Origin: Gymnorhina tibicen
Lineage: Eukaryota > Chordata > Aves > Passeriformes > Artamidae
Reading direction: 5' to 3'
NCBI GenBank assembly: GCA_013399875.1
Contig: VXAZ01018984.1
Location: 8,520,206-8,584,205, forward strand
DNA: 64,000 bases
Part shown: positions 11,211 to 24,219 of the stretch, in pieces
Layout of the letters: each line of letters begins with the position of its first letter
Numbering within the stretch: position 1 is the first letter of the stretch
Notes under the pieces: model-generated
Told to the model about the DNA's origin: nothing
Database searches by the model: none
What the model saw: only the letters and a program-made list of their open reading frames with translations
Translations under genes and position numbers: made by a program

Positions 11211-12806
11211 GTCAGAGGAGATGAGAACAAGATTTGTTTGAGCAAGAGTTTATTCTCATTCAGTAGAAGAAACAAATGCAGTTTTGGAAATAAAGTCTCC
11301 AACATACTGCTAGGCAGGATTTGTGAAATGGCTCTTGGACATGCTAAAACTACAGTAATAGAATTTGGAGTTAATCATATCTACAACATGATCTATGTTA
11401 TTTAGGTGCAACACAGTAGCTTTTAAAACTATCCATACTTCTTTAGAGTTTGAATTAACATTATGTTTATTTTACTTTTTTGGGAGTTGGTTAGCTCCCC
11501 ATGCTTCATTAACGTAACCAGAATAAACTCAATAAGCATGACTAACATTAGAACTGTCAAAATTGCTGTCCTCTGCAGACTGAAATAAATGGTGTTTGAT
11601 ACTGATGATGTATTCGTTATGTTGGGATGACCTGTGAGAGGTTTGGATATTTGTTCCAAATGTGTGCTTGACATGTTAGCAGCTTATCAAAATTTTTGTG
11701 CTAGAGTCTCTAAAAGGTGCTTCTCTCTGTTTTATGGCAATATTTACTACTAGAAACAAGGAAATACTCAAGCAAAGCTATAGTTTGAAGAGGAATGTAG
11801 TCTATAGGCAATATATACCCTCTCACCTAATGCAAATACATTGGATGTTTTCCTGTATTTAAAAGTTACTTTTTTGTTGAATCCTGGTGGCAACTTTAGC
11901 TATTGTCTTTCAGAAGATGTTTTGCTATTTTTCTCTTGCTGTAGGAATTAAGTGGAATACAGTCATGTTGAAATGCTTGACCTGACTGACAGTTCTGTTT
12001 TTCTACTGCAGCTTCTTTCAGTGTGTTTCCCACACTGCCAACTTCTTTCTGCTTCACTGATCACTTTTCTTCTTCAAAATACCCAAACCAAACAAACACC
12101 ACTCCCCCCTCAGAAATAACCCCTTGGTTTTGCAGCTTTTTCAGTTTTCATTATTTCAACTGTTTCAAGGATGTTGTTTTGTGTTGAAGTTCCAAGCTTA
12201 TAGTTCATGGAAACTCATTATAATAAATCTGTTGGAAAGAAGTACACTCAAGGAGTAGGTGGAAGAGCAGCCCACCTTGGGATGAAGTAGGGAATGCAAG
12301 TACAGCATGTCAGCTGCTCAGTTTTCATCCCACATGAGCATTCTGACGTTCTTTACACTGGTGTTGTGAGGTCATTAATATGTGTAAAAATAGTGAGAAG
12401 ACAATAAAGGAAAATGATGTTTTGAATGGACCTAGAGCATGTCAACTTTGACTAGAGCCTGGCTGAGCCTCTTGCTCTTGTATTTGTGTGAATTATTTTA
12501 TTAAACCATATGTGTCATTTCCAGTAAAATCAAGTTTTATGTAAATATGATATAAGTTGTTTTAATGGAGGGCTGGAGAAATCATCTTTCAAGCAGGTAT
12601 CTGAATAGGAGAGAAACATTAGAACTGCTGGCCTGGCCGGTGATAATTGTGTCAGTAACTTTATGCTTCATCCTGGAAGCTACTGAGAGCTCCTAACTAA
12701 ACCCTAAGTGGCAGCTGCTGACACTGCTGTGCTGGGTTGGTTTGTTACCGAGTTGTGATGATTTGCACAAAATACAGCTGAAGATGCATTCCACTGCTGC
12801 AGCTGA

Positions 12807-13745
12807 GGTGGATTGGGAACTGGCTGAATGGCAGAGCTCAGGGTTGTGATCAGTGGCACAGAGTCTAATTAGAGGCCTGCAGCCAGCGGTGTTCCCCAAG
12901 GATCAATCCTGAGTCCAGTCCTGTTAAACTTACTCATCAGTGACCTGGATGAAGGGATAGGGTGTCCCCTCAGAAAGTTTGCTGATGGTAGAAAACTGGG
13001 AAGAGTGGCTGACACATCAGTAGGCTGTGCTGCCATTCAGCAGATCTGGTCAGGCTGGAGCGCTGGACAGAGAGGAATATAATGGAAGTTCAACAAAACA
13101 CAAATGCAGGGTCCTACACCTGGGGAAGAACAACCCTGTGCACTGCACTGGCGCAGGCTGGGGACTGATCTGCTGGAGAGAAGTTCTGCTGAGAACGACC
13201 TGATGGGCAACAAACTGTGCATGAGCCAGCAGCGTGTCTTGGTGGCCAAGAAGACCAGTGGTATCCTGGGGTGCATTAGGAAGAGGAATACGATCCTGCC
13301 TCTGTACTCAGACCTGGTGAGGCTGCATCTGGAGTGCTGTGTCCAGTTCTGGGCTCCTCAGTACAAGAAAATATTGGGGGAGTCCAACAGAGGGCTATGA
13401 AGATGAGTAGGGGATGCAAGGAGCATCTCTTTTATGAGGAAAATCTGAGGGAGTTGAACCTGGAGAAGACATAGCCTGTGCTTGGGGCAAGGGACAACAG
13501 GCACAAACTGAAGCACAGGAAGCTCCATATGAATATAAGGAAAAACGTCTTGATTTCGAGGGTGACAGAGCAGTGAAACAGGCTGATGAGACAGGTTGTG
13601 GAGTCTCCTTCTCTGGAAATATTCAGAACCCACCTGCACACAATCCTGTGCTACCTGCCATAAGTTAACGTGCTTTAGCAGCAGGGTTGAACCAGATGCT
13701 CTCCAGACATCCCTTCTAATCCCAACCTTTCTGTAATTCTGTAAC
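12807..13745 (+). mobile_element. CR1 LINE fragment (sense orientation, 3' part)
   Basis: This is a 5'-truncated CR1 non-LTR retrotransposon. It covers the C-terminal part of the reverse transcriptase reading frame and the 3' end, and finishes in the family's short tail (TTCTGTAA twice, to about 13745). Recognisable protein landmarks in broken frames include the ADD-equivalent region near 12985, which is degraded, and a peptide with ILGCIRKR and [11 protein letters not shown] in the frame at 13104-13400. The frame is broken by stops and indels. An internal deletion after about 13468 removes the stretch before the KLKHR-like region. It is dead as an autonomous element and is the only CR1 here in the same orientation as PDLIM5. 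Confidence 0.9.
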
Positions 13746-15215
13746 TTCCTGGCACAGGTCAGAGATGCTGTCAAAGATCACAGCACGTACCTGCTGGTGC
13801 TGCTCCTGGGGCAGGAAATGCTGTATTTTACAGGAGCTATCAGTGCTTATGAAATGAATGGGATTTGCCAAGATACCAAGCAGGAAGTGTTATTCTGTTC
13901 TGTTTAATTCTGTTTACAAGATGTGGTTTACTGAAAAATATACTGAGAATGACAAACGAGCTACCAGTGCCAAAGTCTGCATCCTCTGTGCAGCGAGTCC
14001 TGAAGGAGCAGAGATTTTCCTTTGGATCCAGCTGCACAAGTGGTTTAATATGAGCAAGTGTTCTGAAAGTCCTAAGAGTGCTGGTTAGTGCTTCAGAGTT
14101 CGCATAGTTGCCTGCAAGCAACAAACAGTCTTTAGAGAGCTCCTCAGTTTAACTTGAAGATGGAAAGAGAGATTAGTTGGTATGGATGTAATTTCCCGGT
14201 TGCCTCTTTTCTCACTATGGTTTACATCTTTGCACTGAAAATTGGGAAAAGGGCTGTTTCCTCTGACCATTTGTTTTCCTTCCCTTGTCCATTCTGCTGT
14301 GCAGTTTAAAGAATGACAGACCAGCACTGGTGTGTGGGCTTGGGAAGAAGGGAGGGCTTGGGAGAGAAGAGGCATAAGAAAACTGTCTGCATCTTTTTCT
14401 GTTCGTGACCTTATTTGTTAGACAGCCTCTTCAGACTGAGTAGGAAGCTAATTTTTAAAAAATAGTTCCTCTCCTCATGTCATTCCACTGAAAGTGAAGC
14501 TGGCTGTACTGGGAGAAAAAGGAACCAAAGAGCTTGTAGCTGAGGGATGTCTGATGTGATGTGTGAGCACATTCTTTTTACATTAAAAAACGCTGGTTCT
14601 TCTTTTTTCCCTTATAAGTGACAGTTTAGTTACAGTATGAGGAGTATAAGCTAAATATTTAGTGATGGAAAAACTAAAGTATTTGTTTGCAGTGTCTACT
14701 TCGATGTAGTGAAAAAATAAACTGATTAGATGTTTGGAGCGGATGCAAAATTGGCAGTCCTTCCAGAGGCCAAAAGACAGGAGCATTTATTGAATAGTAA
14801 CTGCAAAAAAATTAGGCATGTTTTCTTTGCAAGTATCTTGCCCTGGAGGCCTGACAGCTTCTGTCGACTTCCCCACCATTTGGAGATGCTATTTTTAGTG
14901 TAACTGTTTTTCTCATTATTCATTGGCCGATGGCTATCAAAAGGCATTGTGAGACGAGACATGGTGTTGAAGGGTTTGTTTGTTTGGCTTTGGTATGGAG
15001 CCAGGAGATAACATTGTTAGTTTTTTAAAAAAATTATTATTTGTTTTGACTTTTTAAGAATAGATTTCATATGTTACCAATATAAGGGAAAGTGTGAGAG
15101 AAAACTGTCTCTCATATGCCTAAGGCAGTGGAAATGTGGGAAAGGTGATATTCCTCCTGCCAGTGGTCATAAAAAATGAAAATTGAGGCTGAGGTTAGTT
15201 TGAGCAAATATGAGG
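13746..15215 (+). other. PDLIM5: PDLIM5 intron 2 segment, unique sequence
   Basis: I recognise no exon, RNA gene or repeat here. It holds a perfect MEF2-type site, CTATTTTTAG, at 14889-14898. Overlapping short frames at 13840-14375 on both strands match nothing known. Confidence 0.55.
14889..14898. promoter_or_regulatory. MEF2-consensus site CTATTTTTAG
   Basis: The site matches YTAWWWWTAR exactly. MEF2 controls many muscle Z-disc genes, which would suit PDLIM5. However, about four exact matches are expected by chance in 64 kb of uniform sequence, and more in AT-rich DNA. Candidate only. Confidence 0.25.
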
Positions 15216-16030
15216 AATAGAATCATAGAATCATTTAGGTTGGAAAAGGCCTGTAAGATCATTGAGTCCAACCACTAACTCAGTACTGCCAAGTCTGCCA
15301 CTAAACCATGTCCTGAAGTGCCACATCTACACATCCTTTAAATGTCTCCAGGGATGGTGACTCAACCACTTTCCTGGGCAGCCTGTTCTAATGCTTAATA
15401 ACCTCTTTGGTGAAGAATTTTCCTCATATCTGATATAAACCTCTCTAGGTGCAACTTGAGGCCATTTTCTCTTGTCCTGCTTGTTTGCTGGTGGGAGAAG
15501 AAGCTGACCCTGACCTTAGTACAGCCTCGTTTCAGGTAGCTGTAGAGAGCAATAAGGTCCCCCTGAGCCTCCTTTCCTTCAGGTTAAACACTCTAGCTCC
15601 TGCCGCTGCTCTCCATTAGACTTGTGCTCCAAACCCTTCCCCGGCTCTGTTGCCCTTCTCTGGACATACTCTGGCACCTCAGTTTCTTTCTTGTAGTGAG
15701 GGGCCCAAAACTGAACACAAGATTCAGGGTGTGGCCTCACCAGTGCCGAGTACAAGGGTACAATCCCTGCCCTGGGCCTGCTGGCCACACTATTGGTGAT
15801 ACAGGCCAGGATGCCATTGGCCTTCTAGGCCACCTGGGCACACGCTGGCTCATGTTCAGCTGCTGTCAACCAGCACCCCCAGGTCCTTTTCCACTGGGCC
15901 ATTTTCCAGCCACTCTGCCCCAAGCCTGTTGCACTTCATGGGGTTGTTGTAACCCAAGTGAGGACCCGGCACTTTTCCTTGTAGAACCTCATACAGTTGG
16001 TCTCAGCCCATTGTTCCATCGAGTTTGTTT
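15216..16030 (-). mobile_element. CR1 LINE fragment (antisense, 3' end at left)
   Basis: The left edge carries two copies of ATAGAATC, the reverse complement of the CR1 3' tail, followed by the conserved 3' untranslated block (TTGGAAAAGGCC...GAGTCCAACC). Further right, read on the minus strand, it enters reverse-transcriptase C-terminal coding sequence, for example [20 protein letters not shown] in the frame at 15579-15788. The element is 5'-truncated and carries stops. Its 3' end resembles the copy at 44994, so the two probably belong to one subfamily. The right border is approximate. Confidence 0.9.
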
Positions 16031-17834
16031 GCTTCTACAGGCAGCTGTTAAAAGAATAGAGACAGAAGGGACGACGGCCACTGCTAAGGCCAGTGTTACA
16101 TAAGTTTGAATGACTCAAGTCTTCAGGGCAGTAACAGCAGTGAAAATATGACAGAAGTACCTCTTCAGGTTCCCTTACTATACGAGGTCCTCAAGCTGAA
16201 TTTGCAGAGAGAGGTACTATATTTTTTCAGAAGAGTTGACATGGGTTCCCTCCCCCTTTTCCCATTTATCTGCTTCTTTCATTACTCACCTTTCAACACT
16301 GTCAGTTACTGGGGTGGTGCCCCACACGCAGTAGCTTTTCATCTTTTGTCACTTCAAGACACAGTGCAGTTTCATGTAGTTGCTTGAGTGTGCTATCCCA
16401 AGTAGAGAGGTAGCAGGGGGACAAAATTGCATGCTGCGAGTTGATGATCATGTGATGATGCACACCCTTAAAGTGCTGCACCAAAAACTGTACACCAAAA
16501 ATGCTGGGTAAGCAGCCATAGAGCACAAAGACTTGTAGGCCAGAAAATTTGAAGTAGAATAGTCCATAATGTTTTACCACAGTGGATTGGTATTACAGTT
16601 TTTTTTCTCATTTTGAGTTGGAAACTTTTATTGGAAACTTCAGCTTAAACAGTTAAGTTTGGTAGAGGTAAACTCAAGAGACAGTTGAAAGTATTTGAAC
16701 GAATGAACTCTCACAACTGCTGTCAGCTGTGCCTGTAGCAAAGCCCTAAAGTAAAATGTAATGCCTTGTGTGAAGTCCCATAGGCTAAAAAGCGGATCTT
16801 GCCAGGTCTCTAGTAGTCCTGTTGGAAAGGTCAAATGGTTTGCAAGTTAACTGGATATGAAAGAAGTTTGACTTATCCTGGTCTATATTAAGGAATGACC
16901 TAACACAGTATCTAGTTTTTTCCCTAACAAGTAATAGAACAATGTGAAGTACTTACCATGGGAAGGCAACAGAAACTTTTATTTTGTATTAATTATTGCA
17001 TAGTTCTTTTGAAGAACCCTGACTAGTGATTTAGATGCTAAGCCTGGATTAATGTAGAGTGCATCAGTTTCAGGAAGGTAAGACTTCCTGTTTGTTAAGC
17101 TTTTGTATTTATGAATGTAATTGGATTATGTTTAGTTATTCTTGCACCCAAAATTTATTCAGGCTATGGAGAAAATGATCAAGGTGTCTCTAAGTGTGAT
17201 GATGTATTGGTAGCAATATCATTTGAGATTTCTAAGAAGGAATTTTGTAGAGCCAAGGTGAAATGCTGTAAATATAAAAAATGCAGACATAAATAAAGTT
17301 GTATTTTTGTTATTAAAAAGATTATATCACTTTGGTGGAAACTCTAGCTATAGAGCTATATAACATTTTGCTCAGAACCCTTAAAAAAAAGGCAGCTTTG
17401 CTGTGCAAAAGCTTTGTCTGTCAGGCAGAGTAGCTCAATCGCAAAGTTTATAGTGCATCTGCTATTAAAGATTTTTCTTTTTAATGTGCATCTTATACAT
17501 GACAAGCCAGGTGTGGTTTTGAGTCCAGTGCTGCCAGTGTTTTCCACCTCTACTCTTTGTGATTCTAGACTTTGGATTACTTTGTGAAAGACACGGAGTG
17601 GCAGATTCATGGCATTGTTTGTCTTCAACTTGCTTGTGTATCTGAGCAATACCTTCTGTCTAATTTTCTTTACCTTTAAAAGGAGGGACAAAATCAGAAA
17701 AAAAGCAAACAAAAAACCAGTGGAGATTACAAACCACAGAGCTTGTGGAAGTAGGGTTGGGCTTGCTTTTATTAGACCAGTAGGGAAATGGAAGGCTTGT
17801 AAAGCTTTAAACGTCAAAGACATCTTGATAAATT
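16031..17834 (+). other. PDLIM5: PDLIM5 intron 2 segment, unique sequence
   Basis: No exon or known repeat was recognised. A 7-bp hairpin at about 17072-17091 (CAGGAAG and CTTCCTG) embeds a donor-like GTAAGA, but no exon reading into PDLIM5 is attached to it. Confidence 0.5.
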
Positions 17835-18560
17835 CATAGAATCGCAGAATGGGTCAGGCTGGAAGGGACCACAGTGGGGTCATCTGGTCCAACCTCCCTG
17901 CTCAAGCAGGGTCATCCCAGAGCACCTGGCAGAGGATTGCATCCAGTGTTCTTGGATATCTCCAGTGAGGGACACTCCACAGGCTCTCCGGCAACCTGTT
18001 CCAGTGCTTGGTCACTCGCACAGTAAAGAAGTTCTTCCTCATGTTCATGTGGAGCTTCCTGTGCATCAGTTTCTGACATTGATGAGGTCCTCTCTTGGTC
18101 ATCTCTACTTGAGGCTGAACAAGCCCAGCTCCCTTAGCCTTTCCTGGCTGGAGAGGTGCTCCAGTTCCTTAATCATCTTTGTCACCCTCCACTGGACCTC
18201 TTCAAGGAGCTCCAGGTCTCTTTTGTCCTGAGGAGCCCAGAACTGAACACAGCACTCCAGATGAGGCCTCATCAGGACTGAGTAGAGGGACAGGATCACT
18301 CCCCTCGACCTGCTCTCCATGCTGTTCCTAATGCAGCTCAGGATCCCATTGACCTTCTTGGCTACAAGGGCACTGCTGGCTCATGGAGAGCTTGTTGTTC
18401 ACCACAGCCTCCAGGTCCTTCTCCACAGAGCTGCTTTCCAGCAGATCAGTCCCCAGCCTGTGCTGGTGCATGGGGTTATTCCTTCCCAGGTGCAGGACCC
18501 TGCACTTGCCTTTGTTGAATTTCAGACAGTTCTCCTGTTGGCTTTCTGCAGCTGCTCATC
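17835..18560 (-). mobile_element. CR1 LINE fragment (antisense)
   Basis: This begins with CATAGAATCGCAGAATGG, the reverse complement of a CR1 3' end, and runs rightward into reverse-transcriptase coding sequence. The minus-strand frames at 17902-18102 and 18105-18320 show CR1 C-terminal peptides such as [20 protein letters not shown]. Several frameshifts separate these frames. The 3' block (GGTCAGGCTGGAAGGGACC...CTGCTCAAGCAGGG) is shared with the copy at 24220, which marks a common subfamily. The 5' border is approximate. Confidence 0.9.
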
Positions 18561-20649
18561 AAATCACAGTGTTTTGAATCTAGACCAAGTTAAAGTGTTC
18601 TTTGCCCAGTGTCTAAGGTAGTATGCTAGCACTTGTTCAGAAATGAAAAGGCAACCCCCAAAATAAATATTCAGGATATATTTAACCCTTGGGGGATGGT
18701 GCTCTAGTTCTTTGTGAGGGACTGATTGTTGGAGTCACGACTTGATCAAACGTAATGTAAATAGTCACTGGGGACACAATCAGACCTGCAAAGGAAGCAG
18801 TAATGGTTGGAGAGCCTTGCATCCTACCTGGAAGCCCAAGTTCCTGTCTTTAAATCTTTTCTGAATGCAGAGAGGTGTGAGGAAGGGGGAACACCCCCTC
18901 CACTCCCCCCAACATTGGCATCCTCAAAAGTGGGAATAAGCTCATGTAATACCAAATAGTCTTCCTGAATGTGAATTGGCCCCCACCCCTGTCAGTGGTA
19001 ATCACTGGCTGAGGAAGGTTGGCAGAAGAAAACCTGTGCTTGAATTTTCATTACAGAGCATAAAGCCAACTCCGCAGATGAAACTCTTCCTCCATCAGTG
19101 CTCTAAGCAGGGATAGTAGGTGGGACTGGTGCAGCAGTGGTTCACTCAGCCCAACAGGCTTGGCCATGGGAACTGGGTCTGCTGGCACAGTGGTGGCAGA
19201 TACCTGGGGACAGTATAGGCTAGAAGTGCTGAAGCCAGACTTGCTAGGACATGTCTGTTAGCGTACTAAGCTGTGAAAACTGCCACTGAATGCTTATTAA
19301 ATAACAACTTCTGTCAGCTATGAATACATTCTATTCTCTCCACTTTCCAGCTGTCATATTTTGGCAGCTGGCTAGAATCAAAAGTCATTGTAGCAGGGGC
19401 TTACGTGAATCTCCTTTGAGAGCATAATTTGTAAATTAAATTAGTTTGGTATTGTGCAGATCGATTGTAATCCTGTAAATGCTAAGAACCCAAGCCTTGG
19501 CACTGGAAAAACACTCAAGCAAAAGTGCAATTGTGGGCATATAAGTTGTTTCCATAAGATGACTCTTGCATAAGGCTCAGCCTGCGTTGCTGTACATCAC
19601 AGCTCGGCACCCTGCAGTTTTGGTTTTTCAGGCTGTTGTTACCAGGAAGAAAGAAGCCCTGACTTGCTTGGAGGAGACAATTGACCTTTCCCAGGCAACT
19701 TTCTACTTTCTCTCAAAGATGTGTGAGCCAGTGATTGTTAGCCTAAGAGAACTGACTAGCAGAGATGTTGGCATCCAGAGAGCTCAAATAGAAACAGGCC
19801 AACTCCATCAATAAATCAAGTGCTTTAATAGTGCTACCTCTTGCTCTGGAAATGCTGTAGAGATGCTCCATCCCCTTCTCTCTTTGCAGTATGCAATTAC
19901 TGCATAGGTTATAATTTTTAAGGTGGAGATTATTACTCTCAGAGCATGTCCTTTTTTTTGGTAGTTTTGCAAAACTGTTGCTTCTGAACCATGGGTTAAA
20001 TAATTGAGCTTATGAACAAAATACAGATGAGTAGGGTTTTTTGGACTGAAAGAATAAATTTTTTGTAAATGTCTAGAAATGCAATTCACTTTCAGTGTGA
20101 AAACTTAAAGATGGTTTCCATGAGGCGTGCACTCTAAAGCTTGGAGGCCTGAATTCTTGCAATGTCTGTCTGGATAAAAGTATCACCATCCGTCTTATGT
20201 CAGAGGGAATCTGAAACCCTCTGGCCAGTAGAGTAGCTCCTTTGTGGGAGTATTTTCTTCCATTGACACATCTCCCCTTCAGCTTTAATACATAGAAACT
20301 GCTGATTGTTGAAACTTAAAATTACATTAATTTGTTTTGATACCTGAGCTGATGAAGGCTGCTGCTGTTGCAGCTGACAGCCCAGATCAGTTTATATCTC
20401 TGTCCTGGATGGTGTGGGATGAAATAACTGGAAATTGCTCACAGGAAACTCTGATTACAGCAGTCAAAAGAAGGATTTAGGGCAAACCAGTTGGTGATGA
20501 TGCTTTACTTCGTAACCTCCTACTGCTGCAGAAGGCCAAGCTGCTGGGGTGTTCTCCCACTGCTTCCTCCTTGCAAATGTAAGGCACACTTTTGGCATTG
20601 GGATGGAGGCAGATGGGTACAAGTACAGGATTTTGGATGCTGTAGTCAT

Positions 20650-20682
20650 TGACGTCAACTGGTTCCTGACCTCGTCAACTGG
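20650..20682. promoter_or_regulatory. palindromic CRE with CGTCAACTGG direct repeat
   Basis: TGACGTCA at 20650-20657 is the full palindromic cAMP response element. The ten bases CGTCAACTGG occur at 20653-20662 and again at 20673-20682, a 20-base phase or about two helical turns. Exact CREs are uncommon in CpG-depleted intronic DNA. Function is inferred from the motif only. Confidence 0.4.
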
Positions 20683-23600
20683 AGTGCCTCCAGTGCTTCT
20701 GGTAACTCTGAATGCCTCCCCTGTCACTCATTCACTCTGTACCTTTTTTTCTTCTTCCTTAAGTGCACATCCTAATTTTCCCATTCCTACTTTCTACATT
20801 CCATTTCAGAATTCCATTTCCTTAGCAAGGAACATATTCCCAGGGCACAAAATGAGGTTTTGTAGAGATTTTCCTGTCCTGTTTTGCCCTGATGATGATT
20901 ACCTAGTCAGCCTCTATCCTGCAGCAGGGACTCATTCCCCTGAGAGAAACTTCATACAGAAGTTGGAGGGGGGCTGGATATGGGAGATAAGGCCTCACAA
21001 GAGGGAATTCCTCATGAAGAAAAATATTATCCAGAGTAAGGGGATAAAGATGAGCATAGTGGAATGTGTAACTGCTGTGGTTCCGGAGAAGCATACACTT
21101 GAGAGGGTGACATGCAAATGGTTTAGACTTAAATGCAATGACATTTAAGTAATATTAGTGTCAATTCTAGGAAATATAGTGTATAACAATGGGCATTATG
21201 AATTAGAAATAACCTCACTTCATTATTTAAGATAGCTAAGCATTCAAATTGAATCAGAGTTGGTTTTCTAGTGCCATTTTTTTTAGTTTCTGCCAAATAG
21301 GTTTGAGTCCTTCAGTTTGTTGCCTGTTTTATCAGAAGGAGGAAGGCAGTTTTGCAAGAACACAATTTGTACTGCCTTTAAGTTTTGTCCTTCCTTTTCT
21401 TAGCCTGAGGACCTGTGTCTTACTGCTGAAGTAAGTCTACCAGGAGTTTTTGCTCTTAGTTATCATTTAAGAGAAATGCTGTTCAGAAACCTTTGTTACT
21501 TGTGGCACTAGCAGGGTTTAGGATTCAAAAAGCATATAAAAGGATGGAATAAAGGGAATAAGAACTAGGTTCCAAAGTAAAATTACAAACTAAAATATTT
21601 GCTGAACTATTGAATATATAGTGTGTTTGTCAGAGAGCTCCGAGTGACAAATGGTAAGAACTTTGGACTCTCTATAGCAAATGGTATAAGTAGTTATAGG
21701 GATAGTTTATCTCTATTTTGAATTACTTTAGTACTGCATTTTAAGTCTGTAACCATCCTTTTCCTTCCCATTTTTCCTTACTGTGCCTGTCCTTGCCAGA
21801 GTGTAGTACGCCCTGGGTTTACTGTGCCCAGCACTGGGTTTCTGTTAAATCAGAAAAGCAGGGCTGTATACAGGCAGCTTTTGCTTTATTGGTGCAGTTA
21901 CAGTAAATGCTTCAGCATCAAGAAACAAGCTGCTCTTTTTTGAGCACTTGGGTACCACTGTATTCCTGAATAAACATAGATGTAGTCAGCAGCATGTGCA
22001 TGCTTTGGGTTTCCAGCCCAAAAAGTGCTGCTGGCTTCTAGGGAACATTCTGTAGCTGGCGTTACGTGTGAAGTGGCGAAATGGGTCTAGAGATATCTTC
22101 TGGCTTTCAGTTTCCTGACAGATTCTTGACCTTCCTGGGCATGAGACAACCATGTATTCCAGTTTCTTGCTACCCTGTGTATGGGCTGTCTTTTGGAGCC
22201 TGCCACAAGATCCCTTCTGCTCACCCAACATCATGGCAATGCTTGTGGCTTCCTTCCCTCAGCTGCTTCAGGCCATTCTGATTCAGGAGAGCACAGAGGA
22301 TTTAGGTTTCATTTGCCCATGAGGCTGTATGATATGATGGGGTTAAATGTCATAAAGAAGGTAGCAGCTTCATTGGCTTGATCTCAGTTTATCAATAAAT
22401 AGAGTCTACAACAAAATGTTGGTTAAAAAGCACACAGAAGGTACCAGTTTGGCCATCCCCCCATCCATTTTCTTCACATTGGGAGGAAGAGTAAAGGTTG
22501 TTGTTGAAAGGTTTGAATAATATGGAGCCAAAATCTAAGTCATCAGAGGGGCCACGCTGCAGTGCAACAGATCTGAGTTTGTTTTGCCAGTCATCCCACA
22601 AGGAGCAGGAGGTGCTTTGAGATATGCACCAGTAACCCCATCTGGATGTTAATCGGGACCACACATAGCTATCTTCAACCTCTTGCTGTCTTCCTGTGTG
22701 TTGAAGACATATTCCTAAAGCAGCCCTTCCAAAATCGCTGAAATCAAGATTATAGAGGAAATCAGTTACTTTTGCTGCTGCTGTTCTTGAGTGTCACAGT
22801 AACTGTGAATTTTTGGGAGGGGATGCATTGCAGGAGGTTGCTTTCAAGCTCCCAGTCCTTTGTATTGATGATGTGCTTGTATCAAAATCTGAATTCAGTT
22901 TAAATCATTGAAATAATCCTTTGGTCTTGCATTGCAGATTTAAGAAAAGTACATTGGAAAACCCAGCAAAACCTCAGAGTGTATCTTGGCAATAAAACCG
23001 TGAGATTAAAAAACACTACTTATTTCTAGGGCCTGACTCATGTTTTTTGAATGTGTGAGGGTGGCAGCACTGGCTGGTCAAGTAGCATTATAAATGTTTC
23101 AAGACTTTTGGGCACAGAGCTCTGCCAAATATTTTGCTCATGTTTGGTTTTTTTTCCTAATTCCCGAAGCAAATTTTTGTGGATCTCTTATAATCTGGGT
23201 TGTGTGTGTAATTAAACAGACAACATGTCAAATCTCCAAATTTCTGAAAATGGTGCATCAAATTCAAGTATTTAAATCAATTACATAGTGACCAAAGTGT
23301 TGTTGACTGTCTACAAGCTGTTTTATTGGGACATGGTGTATGCAGTTTCATGTATACGTGGTAGAGGAAAGTGAATTACAGAGCAGCTGGCTTGCTAGAG
23401 ATCTTCAGAACTAAACAGTACATGGCATGTGTGGTAGAATTTTACCCTGTTAGGAAAATAAATCGGGCAAATTGGCTGACTATTAATGGTGGCTCCAGCT
23501 TCTGGTGTCAGCATATGCAAAGCAAAAGAGGTAGTAGTGTATGGAATAATGGAATAATTCTTCCTGCCTTCCAGGAAGCCCATAGTGCCCTGAAACTCCT

Positions 23601-24029
23601 TCAGCCAAGTCATAAATGAATTATCCTCTGACAGATTGTGCTCTGGGGGAAGTATATTTCTATTAGCTTTTACAAGGCATTGCAAGTTGCAGCAGGCCCG
23701 GAATGTTAAAAGATGGAGAAGGCTTTCAGTGGACATGTGTGGGAATTTCTTGCTCAGGACTTCATTAAACACTGGGTTGTGGGGTGCTGCAGGCAGAGAG
23801 GCAGCATGTCCCCCACCATGCCATGGAGCCACTTCTGGCAGTGTGGGGAGGAGTGGGCAGTGCAAGCAGCATTGACCTAATGAATTTCTCAGGCGTGACT
23901 TGCCAGGAACACTGAACAAGGTCTCTCCAAACTTTAAAATGAGAACCAAACTGGTAATTTCTTTCCTCTAAGTACTGAACATGCAGATGTGAACAGGCTG
24001 TTTGGTGCAGTACTGAAATAATGAGGTTG

Positions 24030-24057
24030 AGAGCAGTGGGTGAAGAGCAGTGGGCGG
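24030..24057 (+). repeat. 14-bp tandem duplication
   Basis: AGAGCAGTGGGTGA is followed directly by AGAGCAGTGGGCGG. This is a simple two-copy tandem repeat with no larger array. Confidence 0.7.
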
Positions 24058-24219
24058 AGACTCTCTTCTGCTTGCAGAATATCCAGATGAAAGAGCTGGA
24101 GGATTAATAGATACACTTATTTCTGTAATTTGTCTGTCAGAAGTGTGTTGAGTCTAAACTTCCATTGTGGATAGGTCCTTTAATGAAGAAAGTTTTGAGC
24201 TTCCTTTGTCTTTCAAGGA

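Larger units (their letters stand above)
7727..12806 (+). other. PDLIM5: PDLIM5 intron 2, segment before first CR1
   Basis: This is intron sequence from the GTAAGT donor. It contains a perfect 11-bp hairpin (8185-8212), a 14-bp AT palindrome TGTATAATTATACA at 10411-10424, an AT-rich patch near 10490-10590 and an assembly gap in a poly-A region (11137-11210). I found no exon with a matching reading phase. Confidence 0.6.
18561..24219 (+). other. PDLIM5: PDLIM5 intron 2 segment, unique sequence
   Basis: This is 5.7 kb without a recognised exon, RNA gene or transposon. It contains a G/C hairpin at 18884-18899 (AGGGGG, AACA, CCCCCT), a full cAMP response element with a direct repeat at 20650-20682, and a 14-bp tandem duplication at 24030-24057. 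The 199-codon frame at 20549-21148 has no feature of a known protein and no splice context. Confidence 0.5.

Noticed and set aside
13104..13400. 98-codon frame that could pass for a gene
   Set aside because: It is a remnant of CR1 reverse transcriptase inside the CR1 copy at 12807-13745.
15579..15788. Minus-strand frame of 69 codons
   Set aside because: CR1 reverse-transcriptase remnant within the antisense copy at 15216-16030.
18105..18320. Minus-strand frame of 71 codons
   Set aside because: CR1 remnant; adjacent frames show the same protein broken by frameshifts.
20549..21148. 199-codon frame in intron 2
   Set aside because: It shows no domain, signal or family resemblance, no flanking splice sites of matching phase, and no poly-A or target duplication to suggest a retrocopy.
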